A stretch of 25,132 nt of DNA, taken from IMG/VR virus record IMGVR_UViG_3300046777_002866, positions 1-25,132 of that record. The stretch is one strand, 5' to 3'. Positions 1 to 8,800 of this stretch are shown piece by piece; the first letter of the stretch is position 1; each line of letters opens with the position of its first letter. The position numbers and the translations under genes were made by a program. Below the pieces are notes generated by a model, which was not told the origin of the DNA, did no database searches, and was given only the letters and a program-made list of their open reading frames with translations. This stretch comes from a virus.

Positions 1-142
1 TGCCAATAGTAGCTTCTAATCTTTCTGGAACATTTGCACTTTCTGCAAGTGCGCCTCTATATAGGTAAATTCCAAATTTGGCGTTATCTTCTGGACTTTT
101 GCAGGATCCTACATGAAAGTATTCCATAATATCTCCGTTCAT
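1..142 (-). CDS. Unknown protein, N-terminal part only
   Basis: The first 47 codons of a minus-strand gene that runs off the low-coordinate edge. It starts at ATG (140-142) and reads MNGDIMEYFHVGSCKSPEDN and onward without a stop. I recognise no family. It contains an AAC-GGA pair (134-137), so the bases CGGA are present in a different phase and do not break the frame, a useful contrast to the recoding sites elsewhere. It is divergent from the oxygenase gene at 195; the 52-base gap between them must hold signals for both. Confidence 0.6.
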   Translation of the reverse strand, partial: MNGDIMEYFHVGSCKSPEDNAKFGIYLYRGALAESANVPERLEATIG

Positions 143-194
143 TTTCTATTTATGATATGATTATTGTACCACAACTTCGAGTATTGAGGTTATC

Positions 195-827
195 ATGTTT
201 GACACAAATGATAAGTCGTTAATTCTACCAGGACATTTTGGTTCTTCATCAGATAATATAAAAATTATTAAAAATTTTGTTGAACTAGAAGATCTAAAAA
301 AAATACAATCTTTTTTGCCAACCATTAATGAATGGATGGATGCTGGAGAAAATAAGTATGCAGCTGACGGAACTTGCACTTACGATGCTTCGTATTGGCA
401 AAACCGTCAGTGTAGTGGAGAAATTTTGTCTAGAATTAATTTAGATATCTATAATTTAGTTGATAAATATATTATAAAAATGAAATGGCTTTTAGAAGAT
501 AATTTTAAAGTAAAACTATCTGTAAGACCACCTGTTATTGTTCGATGGTTTCCTGGCCTTGAGCAACAACCCCATGCTGACAAGCAGCTAAATGATGGTT
601 CACCTAATCCATTTCCAACTTATGATTTAAATTCTTTAATTTATTACAATGATAATTTCACTGGTGGCGAACTTTATTACCCCCAGCATGATTTAGAAAT
701 CAAGCCTGAACCGGGTTTAGGAGTTGCTCATCCTGGAGATATCAACTACCTTCATGGTGTTAAAAAAGTTCTTAGTGGAGAAAGATTTACTACTCCATCT
801 TTTTACACTATAACAAAGTTGTTATAA
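195..827 (+). CDS. Fe(II)/2-oxoglutarate oxygenase, prolyl-4-hydroxylase-like
   Basis: A 210-residue dioxygenase-type protein and the only clear plus-strand gene in the window. The metal triad is visible as H127-x-D129 (QPHADKQ) and H187 (YLHGV), and R197 (GERFTT) sits where the 2-oxoglutarate-binding basic residue lies, ten residues after the second His. The core also has the usual NDNFTGGELYYP strand pair. Enzymes of this fold couple decarboxylation of 2-oxoglutarate to hydroxylation, in the P4H branch usually of proline or of a related side chain. The start has a GAGG ribosome site six bases upstream. It converges on the membrane protein gene and overlaps its last six bases. A possible but unproven substrate is the Phe-Pro-Pro repeat of the protein encoded at 1550-1952. 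Confidence is high for the fold and low for the substrate. Confidence 0.85.
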   Translation: MFDTNDKSLILPGHFGSSSDNIKIIKNFVELEDLKKIQSFLPTINEWMDAGENKYAADGTCTYDASYWQNRQCSGEILSRINLDIYNLVDKYIIKMKWLLEDNFKVKLSVRPPVIVRWFPGLEQQPHADKQLNDGSPNPFPTYDLNSLIYYNDNFTGGELYYPQHDLEIKPEPGLGVAHPGDINYLHGVKKVLSGERFTTPSFYTITKLL

Positions 828-1505
828 TAATACTTTTCCAGGTTTTTCTTCAAATAGATGTTTTAATTGCTTTGCGTCTGCAATAAATAATGGAGTTGTT
901 GCAGCTAAGTATAATATACCCCAGATGCTGTACTGCCAATTAAATATTAAATATATTAAATAACCTATCATTGTGAATAAGTAATCATATTTAGATATAA
1001 AGAGTAACCACCCAACATTATAATATGGTTTGAGAGCAAAATACAGATTTACTGGGAAAGTTGCTGTAACTATAAATAAGAAAAACAAAGCTAATTGACC
1101 AATATTGCTGACATTAAAATCAACACACATTGCCACAAGCACTAAAAAAACTATAGAATAATGATGCTGTATAACTGACTTAGTTAAATACTTTTTAACT
1201 TTTATAAGGCACATGAGATCTACGGCCATGTAGGCCATTGCTATTGATCTTATTGCGGTATTTGGATATATGCCATTAGCTATATCTGTTAAATAATAAT
1301 ACAACAGTGTAATAAATGTAAAAAAACAACTTAATGATTTTATTAAATTAGAACAGCTAAATGGTTCTTTTGGGTGAATTTTACCATCTGGCCTAAAAAT
1401 AGATAAAACTTTTTGATTGCTATATAGCCAATTTACAAATAAACAAGTAGCTAAAAAATATATTATAGGTATAATATTGGCTGTTACAAATGGATTTCTA
1501 AACAT
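822..1505 (-). CDS. Multi-pass membrane protein, TLC-domain-like
   Basis: A 227-residue very hydrophobic protein with about six or seven membrane segments (roughly residues 8-28, 57-75, 84-103, 116-134, 137-157, 170-190, 193-209). Its pattern resembles the TLC (TRAM-LAG1-CLN8) family: a Tyr/Asp in one helix (AYMAVDL, D96), a charged loop, then a paired histidine at the next helix (QHHYS, H114-H115), and an Asn-x-x-Tyr/Trp motif near the end (IFNWQYSIW). TLC proteins include ceramide synthases and lipid-sensing membrane proteins. That match is from motif memory only and could be coincidental. The gene follows the Phe-Pro-Pro protein with a 44-base gap and converges on the oxygenase gene. No signal peptide other than the first helix is apparent. 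Confidence 0.7.
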   Translation of the reverse strand: MFRNPFVTANIIPIIYFLATCLFVNWLYSNQKVLSIFRPDGKIHPKEPFSCSNLIKSLSCFFTFITLLYYYLTDIANGIYPNTAIRSIAMAYMAVDLMCLIKVKKYLTKSVIQHHYSIVFLVLVAMCVDFNVSNIGQLALFFLFIVTATFPVNLYFALKPYYNVGWLLFISKYDYLFTMIGYLIYLIFNWQYSIWGILYLAATTPLFIADAKQLKHLFEEKPGKVLL

Positions 1506-1549
1506 TTATAACAGCCTTTATTAATTTTATCCTACCTATTAAACCAGAC

Positions 1550-1952
1550 TTACTTGAACGCCGGTGGGAAGAATGGCGGAAAGAATGGTGGGAAGAATGG
1601 TGGGAAGAATGGTGGGAAAAACGGCGGGAAGAATGGTGGGAACCATGGTGGGAAGTACGGCGGGAAGTACGGTGGAAAGTACGGTGGAAAATATGGTGGG
1701 AAAAACGGAGCGTGTCTTTCATACGAAATTGCTGTACCTAAAGGAGTAACAGTTGTATCTGTTAGTGCGGTTTTAACCTTATTGAGATCTGCTGCAACTG
1801 CTGTTGCAGTGTCAATTGGTGTACCAACAGTAAAACCAGCGCTTGTTATCGTTGTATTAGCTGTTGAATCAGCTGTTCCGTGCAGCTACTGTTGGTTTTG
1901 CTGCTTTTCTTTTAGAACCTTTACCTGGCTCTGGTGTTCTATTTGTTGCCAT
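1550..1952 (-). CDS. Phe-Pro-Pro repeat fibre-tip protein, needs +1 recoding at CGGA
   Basis: The reading frame starts at ATG 1952, two bases past the stop of the fibre gene, and runs 24 codons as a basic leader (MATNRTPEPGKGSKRKAAKP and on). It then meets CGG-AAC-AGC-TGA and would end. A +1 shift at CGGA (1877-1880) opens the next frame, which continues GTADSTANTTITSAGFTVGT to a TAA at 1550, giving about 133 residues. The last 50 residues are twelve PP units separated by aromatic pairs (FPPY, FPPW, FPPF), ending AFK. The middle part and the recoding site match the paralogue at 9771-10296 (both read GT-x-x-S-x-ANTTIT-x-AGF). It follows a fibre protein directly, so a fibre-tip or accessory role is inferred. 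The repeat is also open in two other frames, which give only His/Ser or Gly/Lys low-complexity products. Confidence 0.8.
1560..1706 (-). repeat. 12-base tandem repeat encoding FPPx units
   Basis: Twelve degenerate copies of a 12-base unit, on the coding strand TTC-TTC-CCA-CCA with variants, encode Phe-Pro-Pro followed by Tyr (4), Trp (1), Phe (6) or Ala (1). The Tyr units are clustered upstream and the Phe units downstream, which suggests local expansion of two sub-blocks. Copy number could change by slippage without disturbing the frame, because the unit is four codons. Confidence 0.9.
1877..1880 (-). other. CGGA +1 recoding site 1
   Basis: In-frame context GCT-GCA-CGG-AAC-AGC-TGA. Reading CGGA as one unit, or skipping the C and reading GGA, joins the 24-codon leader to the Phe-Pro-Pro protein. 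The zero-frame stop comes two codons later. The paralogous gene has the same signal at the homologous place (10230-10233). Confidence 0.85.
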
Positions 1953-1953
1953 G

Positions 1954-3882
1954 TTATGCTGCCAAGTCTCCTAATGCTACCCATGTATCAGTAGCTCTCT
2001 TAATAAGTGTAGCAGATGACCACTGCGTACGCAACTTAAGACCTGGTGTGGCGTTAACTGTAACTCCAGCTTGAGCAGCAATTGTTGTTTGACCAGATCC
2101 AGTTTGAAGAACTGTAATTGTTGTTCCGACTGGGAAAGCAACGTTTGAATTGCTCGGTACAGTAAGGTTATTCGCTGATCCTACGTTCATTTCAACCATG
2201 TCGCCTCTATCACCTAAAACTAGAGTATAGCTTGCTGTCTGGGCGTTTGTGACCGTATCACTAAATATTCTTTGATATACTGTGCCATCGTTTGTAAACT
2301 CCCAACAATCGTCTGTTTCATTCCAGCGGAAAACAACATTTGTTGAGGTTCCACGCTCTACTTCAATTCCAGCGTTCTGGCTTGGTGTGCCAGCTTCATT
2401 GTTATTTAATATAATGATATTATCATCAATTGTAAGCGTTTCTGTATTAATACTTGTTGTAGTTCCAGAAACTGTCAGGTTACCAGAAACAGTCAAGTTT
2501 CCAGCAACTGTTGGGTTAGATGTGTTAACCCAAGCCGATCCATTATAAAGAAGGACTTGATTTGTAACTGCTGAAGTTATTGTTACATCAGAAAGTTCTG
2601 ATACGCCAATTGTTTCAGCAAGACCTGTACTAACCCAAGCTGAACCATTATATTTTAAGAATTGACCATTTGTTGCGCCTGTTACTGCAACGTCGCCAAT
2701 ATCATCAAGATTATTGATTGTTGGAATTGAGGCCCATTCAATGCCAGTAGCAGCAGATGAATTAGCTTTTAAGTAATATCCATCTGTTCCAAGAGAAAGA
2801 ACTGCTGGAGTATCATTTGCTGTAGCAGTAAAGATATCACCCTTAGCATTTGCTGCTGTCTTTAGAATAGCGTCATCTGATATTTGAGCAACGACGAAAG
2901 CTGTTGTTGCGATTTGTGTATCGTTTGTATCAACTGCCGCTGTTGGTGCTGTTGGAGTACCTGTTAAAGCTGCGTTTGCTGATGTAGCGTAACCTACAAA
3001 TGAAACGTTTGCAGTTGCAGTTCCAGACACTCTACCGTATGAGTCAACAGTTAATCCAGTAACAAATGTTGTTGTATTTGAACCTGTTGTGTTATTTTGT
3101 GTGACCTCTGCAAGATCAATGCTGTCTGCATTGACAACTATTCTTGAGGCACTTGCGGTGACGACGTCAAGGCTATTGCCAGTTTTTGTTAAACCATTAC
3201 CAGCTGTAAATGATGCGGTACCTGTAAATTGAGTATAGTCCAAGTTGTCTGTACCCAATACTATTGCACCACCTGTACCTGTTCCAATAGTTGTAAGAGT
3301 AAATGCTTGGCCGCCATTATTGGTTCCACCAATTACGAATACTGCGTCTCCTGCTTTAACTTGACCTGCAATACTATTATCTGTATCTGAGCGGCGTGTA
3401 AGAACGAATGGGGCAGAACCATCTACGCCCTGAGCGGTAATGTAGTAGATGCCATTTTGCTTTGGATCAGCTTGATTTTTTACAAGAACAGATTTTCCTG
3501 TTGTTTGAGCTGTACCATCAACAGTAAGTCTTCCGTTAGAGTTCCCTGTTAGGGTAGCGCCAACTCCATCAGTTCCATTGGCATAGGTGCATGCTGGAAG
3601 CGCTGCTGCAGTAGCAAAATCAGCTGCTGCATGCCAGTTCATTCCTGCTGCAACTGTATCTACATATCCCCTTGTGGCTAATGCTGTAGATCCAGTTCCT
3701 GCATTTGACGCAACAACTGAAGTAACATTTAGTACTCCGTTGGCTGCGATGTTACCAACAACTGTACCACTCGAATTTTTAAACTCAACAAGTGGGGCTG
3801 TTGCGCCTGAGGCTGCTTTGAAAACTGCTGATTCATCATACACCGTAATTTCAGGTGCGGTTTCTGTTCTTAAACGTGCCAT
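1954..3882 (-). CDS. Modular tail fibre protein
   Basis: A 642-residue low-complexity, Thr/Asn/Gly/Ala/Val-rich fibre. The N-terminus (MARLRTETAPEITVYDESAV) leads into a region found in many phage fibres (ATRGYVDTVAAGMNW, then VLVKNQADPKQNGIYY at about residues 75-150), a head-to-tail or attachment type module. Later come two SDV/GDV-type units ending in FLKYNGSAWV or LLYNGSAWV, and the LTVSGNLTVSGTTTSINTETL module with IEVERGTSTNVVFRWNE. The C-terminus (YTLVLGDRGDMVEMN ... QWSSATLIKRATDTWVALGD) is the same kind as in the 1260-residue fibre at 10301-14083. A TAGGAG ribosome site lies just upstream of the ATG. The gene that follows starts two bases after its stop. Receptor binding or fibre shaft is inferred; no enzyme motif was seen. 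Confidence 0.85.
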   Translation of the reverse strand: MARLRTETAPEITVYDESAVFKAASGATAPLVEFKNSSGTVVGNIAANGVLNVTSVVASNAGTGSTALATRGYVDTVAAGMNWHAAADFATAAALPACTYANGTDGVGATLTGNSNGRLTVDGTAQTTGKSVLVKNQADPKQNGIYYITAQGVDGSAPFVLTRRSDTDNSIAGQVKAGDAVFVIGGTNNGGQAFTLTTIGTGTGGAIVLGTDNLDYTQFTGTASFTAGNGLTKTGNSLDVVTASASRIVVNADSIDLAEVTQNNTTGSNTTTFVTGLTVDSYGRVSGTATANVSFVGYATSANAALTGTPTAPTAAVDTNDTQIATTAFVVAQISDDAILKTAANAKGDIFTATANDTPAVLSLGTDGYYLKANSSAATGIEWASIPTINNLDDIGDVAVTGATNGQFLKYNGSAWVSTGLAETIGVSELSDVTITSAVTNQVLLYNGSAWVNTSNPTVAGNLTVSGNLTVSGTTTSINTETLTIDDNIIILNNNEAGTPSQNAGIEVERGTSTNVVFRWNETDDCWEFTNDGTVYQRIFSDTVTNAQTASYTLVLGDRGDMVEMNVGSANNLTVPSNSNVAFPVGTTITVLQTGSGQTTIAAQAGVTVNATPGLKLRTQWSSATLIKRATDTWVALGDLAA

Positions 3883-3941
3883 ATCGCTCCTAGCTTAGGA
3901 TTATAAAAAGCTATTGATATAGTAATAGAAATATTCTAAAA

Positions 3942-4748
3942 TTATTGTGTTATTCTCTTTAAAAATTCTAACATTTTTCCGACATATTTTATGCGGCCAA
4001 AGTGAGTCAAATTAATAGTTGGATCAACCCAAACTTTGCCACCCATTTTTTGCCAGTATCTACAAAAGCCATAATCTTCTGACAAGAATCTACCAGTTTC
4101 ATCAACATAAGAATTGAATAAGGCATACGCATTTTCTGCCTCGTTGCCTGACAGGGCTCCAGTATCATCTTTATATTTTAATTTCTTATACTTTTTAAAC
4201 ATTTTTTCAAAAACTTCACGCTTAATTACCATAAAGCCAGTTCCTGCTTCAAAGCATTCAATTGCACCGTTGTCTACATTAAGCTTGTTATTCCCTGGTT
4301 CAGTTAAGTGAACAACGTATCTTGAAGCGTATTCCATAAGGTCTTTTGATTCAAGCCCATTGTTAACACCCTCTTTTACTCTATCCCAATTAATTTCTTT
4401 AATTGGATAAGAAGCGGTCATGACATCTTTATCATGCCAAAGAAGTTTTAAAATTGCCTCTTTGTCAAACTGAAGATCAACATCAATAAAAACCATATGG
4501 GTAAAGACTTCTGCGCCCATGAACTTGGCAACAAGATTGTTTCTTGCGCGATTAATTAACGAATCTGATATCGTGCAAACAGAATATTTTAAGCCAATTT
4601 CTTTATAATATAAAAGAGCTTGTAAAAAGCTCATCATAAAAGGCTCTGTTACATGAGAATCATAACATGGGAGTGCAAAGAAAACGTTCCATTCTTGGAT
4701 TTTTTCTTTAGGAATTGTGATATTTATTTGCTGTTCTTCTATAGACAT
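3942..4748 (-). CDS. GT-A-fold glycosyltransferase
   Basis: A 268-residue soluble glycosyltransferase. The N-terminal half has a Rossmann-like start (WNVFFALPCYDSHVTEPF), a SDSLINRARNNLVAKFM helix and the DxD metal/nucleotide-sugar motif FIDVDLQFD (D89-V-D91). The C-terminal half has FEAGTGFMVIKREVF and LSEDYGFCRYWQKMGG with VDPTINLTHFG, which is typical of the acceptor-side loop of phage glycosyltransferases. It would transfer a sugar from a nucleotide donor. Lying between fibre genes, it may decorate fibre or capsid proteins, or host surface sugars; the substrate cannot be told. A second, only distantly similar glycosyltransferase lies in the head module at 20892-21677. It has an AT-rich leader with a TATAAT hexamer upstream. 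Confidence 0.85.
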   Translation of the reverse strand: MSIEEQQINITIPKEKIQEWNVFFALPCYDSHVTEPFMMSFLQALLYYKEIGLKYSVCTISDSLINRARNNLVAKFMGAEVFTHMVFIDVDLQFDKEAILKLLWHDKDVMTASYPIKEINWDRVKEGVNNGLESKDLMEYASRYVVHLTEPGNNKLNVDNGAIECFEAGTGFMVIKREVFEKMFKKYKKLKYKDDTGALSGNEAENAYALFNSYVDETGRFLSEDYGFCRYWQKMGGKVWVDPTINLTHFGRIKYVGKMLEFLKRITQ

Positions 4749-4769
4749 AAATAAATTATATCACAAAAA

Positions 4770-5762
4770 CTACCAAGTGCTCAAACCAGCTCTTTTCCAA
4801 GTATTTGTAGAAACGCAAATATAAATATAATTTTCGTCATAAGCTATATCACCAGTATTACCAGCAGCTGATGAGCTTGAAGGAATTTGTGCAGCAATTT
4901 CGCTTAGTGCAGGAACATATCTACTGCCACCAACACTAGTAAATACTGTTATTTTTTTTGAATTGCTTGACGGAGGTTCTTCAAAATATACGGTAGCAGT
5001 ATTGACTGTGGTGGCTTCCCATCTCGTTATAATTAAATCAAATTGACCAGTCAATGATCTAGTAATTAAAGCAATATCTCTAGTGTTTAAATTATGGGTT
5101 ATTGTAAAACTTGTTGAAGAACCATTGCCAACAATAGCCGTATACGATGCGTCTACTGAAGGCAAATACACAGAAGCAACTAGCGAATTAGAGCTTGGAG
5201 GAGCAGAAAAATCTAAAGTAACTCTTTGTGCTGTAGGCGAATATGCTAATACTTGAACAACTTCATATGGAGAATCCGCTGATCTTACAACAACAGAAAC
5301 ATCTCTAGAACCAAGATTATGATCTAAGTTTATAATAGAATCTGATCCATTACCAATAGTTGCAACATAATAGTCAAGTGTGCCAGCAGAAGTTATGAAT
5401 ACTCTTCTTGAAGAAGGGGAAACGACTGCAGAAAAATCTAAAACTACTGTATTTTCAGTAGTTGCTTCCCATCTAACATTTACAAAATCATATGGACTAT
5501 TCGCATCTCTTACGGTAACTACAATGTCTTTAGTATTTAAATTATGAGTAACAGTATAAGTTGAATTAGTCCCATCACCTATAGTTTCAGTATATGATGC
5601 TGTCTCAACAGCACCTTCATCGGATGCTGGAGCAAACTTAGTCCCATCAAACTTTAATATTTGGCCTGATACAGCACCGGCGGGGTCAATCTGTACGCCA
5701 TTGATCGTGGCGGTGTCGCCAACAACTAAGCCATTTTTAACTACAAAATCTTTGTCTGCCAC
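4770..5762 (-). CDS. Fibre protein with three repeated beta modules
   Basis: A 330-residue protein with a GTG start (5760-5762) and an AGAGGGA ribosome site. The N-terminus (MADKDFVVKNGLVVGDTATI, then GQILKFDGTKFAPA) is a standard phage fibre entry module. It is followed by three copies, at about residues 57-130, 131-200 and 205-275, of a roughly 70-residue unit: YT-x-x-IG(N/D)G(T/S) then HNL-x-(T/S)(R/K)D(I/V) then S-P-Y-(D/E) and VNVRWEAT, ending in LDFS-x-PSSNS. The same unit recurs once each in the fibres at 5823-9222 and 10301-14083. The C-terminus (AGNTGDIAYDENYIYICVSTNTWKRA) is a common phage fibre end motif. It probably forms part of a trimeric fibre. Confidence 0.8.
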   Translation of the reverse strand: MADKDFVVKNGLVVGDTATINGVQIDPAGAVSGQILKFDGTKFAPASDEGAVETASYTETIGDGTNSTYTVTHNLNTKDIVVTVRDANSPYDFVNVRWEATTENTVVLDFSAVVSPSSRRVFITSAGTLDYYVATIGNGSDSIINLDHNLGSRDVSVVVRSADSPYEVVQVLAYSPTAQRVTLDFSAPPSSNSLVASVYLPSVDASYTAIVGNGSSTSFTITHNLNTRDIALITRSLTGQFDLIITRWEATTVNTATVYFEEPPSSNSKKITVFTSVGGSRYVPALSEIAAQIPSSSSAAGNTGDIAYDENYIYICVSTNTWKRAGLSTW

Positions 5763-5781
5763 TAAAGTTCACTGTCCCTCT

Positions 5782-5811
5782 AGTTTTAAACTTATTATTA
5801 AGTTTTAAACT
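5782..5811. repeat. Symmetric inverted repeat between fibre genes
   Basis: AGTTTTAAACTTA and its mirror flank a four-base TTAT centre: two arms of 13 bases with a single T-T mismatch. It lies in the 60-base gap between the 1132-residue fibre and the 330-residue fibre. As RNA it can fold into an all-AU/one-GC-per-side hairpin. There is no U-tract, so a terminator role is weak; a processing site or binding site is equally possible. Confidence 0.6.
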
Positions 5812-5822
5812 TACTAAATATA

Positions 5823-8800
5823 TTACACTGCTATCAATGTTCTTGCAACTTTTACAGTGGCATTTGTTGAAGCTGCGTCTGTAATTGTCACTCTTAACAA
5901 CACGTTTCCAGCTGATATTGATGTTGAAACTGCCAACGGTATTCTGGAAGCACCAAGTTCAATTACAGCATATTCTGACATGTAGGAGTCTGTTCCATCA
6001 TGCGCAAGGAGGACTTCTGAGCTTGTATACTTAGAGCCTTGAGTAACCTGAATCAAGTACTTGGCTGTTCTGTAAGCTGTTTTACTAAAGCTATCAACTG
6101 TTGTTATTGTGTTAACAGTCACTGCTTGAGTTGATGTATTAAGTTCTCCAGTTGAATCAATGGTGAACGCACCAGCAGCTACTGTACTGAATTCTACTGC
6201 TGCATTTGTAGCTACACTCTGACCAATTGAGAAGGTTGGATTTGAACCCTCACCACCGGCATTAGCAATTGTTACGCCAGTTCCAGCTGTAACATTAGCC
6301 AAATAATCTCCAACAGTGTCTGTTCCAAGATTAATTGCATCATTAACCCAGGCTGATCCATTATACTTAAGGAAATCACCAGAAGCTGCAGATGCTATTG
6401 TTACATCGCCAATATCATCAATTGCATTGATTGTTGGGATTGAAGCCCACTCAACTCCGTAAGTTGCTGAAGAATTAGCCTTCAAGAATGAACCGTTTGT
6501 TCCAACTGAAAGTATCGCTGGCGTATTGTCAGAACTTCCTACGATTAAATCACCCTTAGCATTTATCTCGGACTTAAGTATTGCTGTTGTAGTATCACCA
6601 AGTTCTGTGTAGTTAGTTCCATCATTGGTGAATTCCCATTTATCTGAAGTTTCGTTCCAACGAATTTCAACATTTGTTGAAGTACCGCGTTCAACTTGAA
6701 TACCAGCATTAGTGCTGGGTGATGCGGTCACGCCAGAATTAAGGACTATAATATTATCCTCAACAGTTAAAGTCTCAGTGTTCAGGGTTGTTGTATTACC
6801 CTGAACCGTTAGGTTGCCAGTAACAGTAAGGTCCTGTCCAATTGTTACATTTGAAGGAAGGCCAATCGTAATTGAACCAGCAGAAGCTGAAACTTCAACT
6901 TCATTTGCTGTGCCAGCCAACGATGTTACAGTATTGGAAGAAAGATCACTAATCTGCGAAGCATTAATTGAGATAGTTGTATTTGATGCTGCAGTTAACC
7001 TACCTTGAGCGTCAACTGTGAATGATGCAACTGAGTTTGCTGAACCATAGTTTCCAGCAGTTACTGCGGTGTTAGCCAAATCTATTGTAACTGCACCAGA
7101 TGAACCGCCACCACTAAGGCCAGTTCCAGCTGTTACAGACTCAATGTCTCCAGCGTCATTTGTAAAGCTTATAACACCAGTGCTCGAGTTGTACGCAAGA
7201 TCTCCTGATACACTGATAGCAGCTCTTGCATTTGATGTGAAATCAGAAACTTGACTTGCAAGAATGTTAACGGCATTAGAACTGGCTGCTGTCAATCTAC
7301 CTTGTGCGTCAACTGTGAAACTTGGTATTGTATTTGCATTGCCATATGAAGCAGCAGTCACAGTTGTGTTATCAAGATTAATGGTTATTGTATCTGTATT
7401 GCTTGCAACTGAACTCAATCCAGTGCCACCAGCAATTGTTAATACATCTAAGCCTGAGGTAATTGACTGGATATTTCCACTATCACCACCAACACCAAAT
7501 GATGTTGAAATATTTGCAATTGTGTTGTTTACATTTGAAATTGCATTGTCTGTGTATGTTGTAGCATTTGAGTAAGAATTGCTTACATCTGTATTGCTAG
7601 CAATATTTACATAGGTAGTTCCATCGTTAGTGAATGTCCACTTGTCTGATGTTTCGTTCCAACGTATTTCAACGTTGTTTGAAGTACCGCGCTCAATTTC
7701 AATTCCAGCATCTGCTGATGGGGATCCAGTAACACTTGAATTAAGAAGGACTTTATTATCCTCAACAGCTAATGTCTCAGTATTTAAAGTTGTAGTGTTA
7801 CCCTGTACAGTAAGGTTTCCAGTTACAGTCAGATCCTGACCTATCGTAACATTAGAAGGAAGACCAACTGTTACTGCTCCATTTGCAGCTGAAACTTCAA
7901 CCTCATTAGCTGTACCTGTAAGTGATGTTACTCCCGCACTTGCAAAGCTGATAACACCAGTTGAAGAGTTGTATGCAAGTTCTGATCCAGAAACGCTAAT
8001 TGTTGCCCTTGCATTTGCGGAAAAGTCAGAAACTTGGCTAGCAAGAATGCTAATTGCATTTTGTGATGCTGCAGTTAAGCGGCCTTGTGCATCAACCGTA
8101 AAGCTAGCTGCGGTGTTTGCATTGCCGTATGAACCGCCAGTTACTGCTGTATTGTCAAGATTAATTGTAATAGTATCTGTATTGGATGTTACTGATGTTA
8201 AACCAGTTCCACCCAAAATGCTGAGAGTATCTGAACCAGAAGTAATCGTCTTGCTTGTTCCAGAATCACCAGCGACTTCAAATGAAGTAGCTACGTTTGC
8301 GACTAAGTTAGCAGCGTAGTTTTGAGCATTTGTTTGAGCAGTTGAAGCTGAGCCATAAGCATCGTATGTATTTGTTGTTACTGAAATTGTTGGAGTCGAA
8401 CCTTCTCCGCTGTTATTAGCCAAGGTAATTCCAGTACCGGCAACAAGTGACTCAACATATGAGCCAATAGTATCTGTTGAAAGATTTACTGCGTCGTTGA
8501 TCCAAGCTGAGCCATTATAACGAAGGAAGTCTCCATTTGCTGGAGAAGAAAGACTAACATCGCCTAGATCATCAATTGATCCGATTGTAATCGTTGATCC
8601 AGCTACTGCTGCATATACACCGACTCTAACTGAGTTAGTCGATGGAGCAGAAGAAAAATCTAATTTTACTGTTCCAGTTGTTGTTGCTTCCCAACGAACA
8701 TCAATAACTTCATATGGGCTAACAGCATTGCGCGCAACAACTACAACGTCTCTAGTTCCAAGGTTGTGTGAAATTGTATAATTTGTTGCAGAGCCATCAC

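Noticed and set aside
143-194. tRNA or small RNA in the gap between divergent genes
   Set aside because: At 52 AT-rich bases it is too short and has no cloverleaf; it can only hold promoter and ribosome-site sequence. No tRNA gene was recognised elsewhere in the window either.
1560-1706. CRISPR array
   Set aside because: The unit is 12 bases with no spacers and codes for protein.
1498-1722. Minus-strand His/Ser-rich frame
   Set aside because: A shifted reading of the same 12-base repeat, without any homologous counterpart; its start lies inside the true gene.
1554-1994. Plus-strand frame with Gly-Gly-Lys-Asn repeats
   Set aside because: It is the antisense image of the Phe-Pro-Pro repeat. 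The minus frame continues into sequence homologous to the 9771-10296 protein, while this frame degenerates into a Cys/Trp-rich stretch across the neighbouring fibre gene.
5823-8423. Fibre gene starting at TTG 8423
   Set aside because: The same frame continues upstream for over 600 bases as recognisable fibre sequence, up to the CGGA join at 9057, and no ribosome site precedes the TTG.
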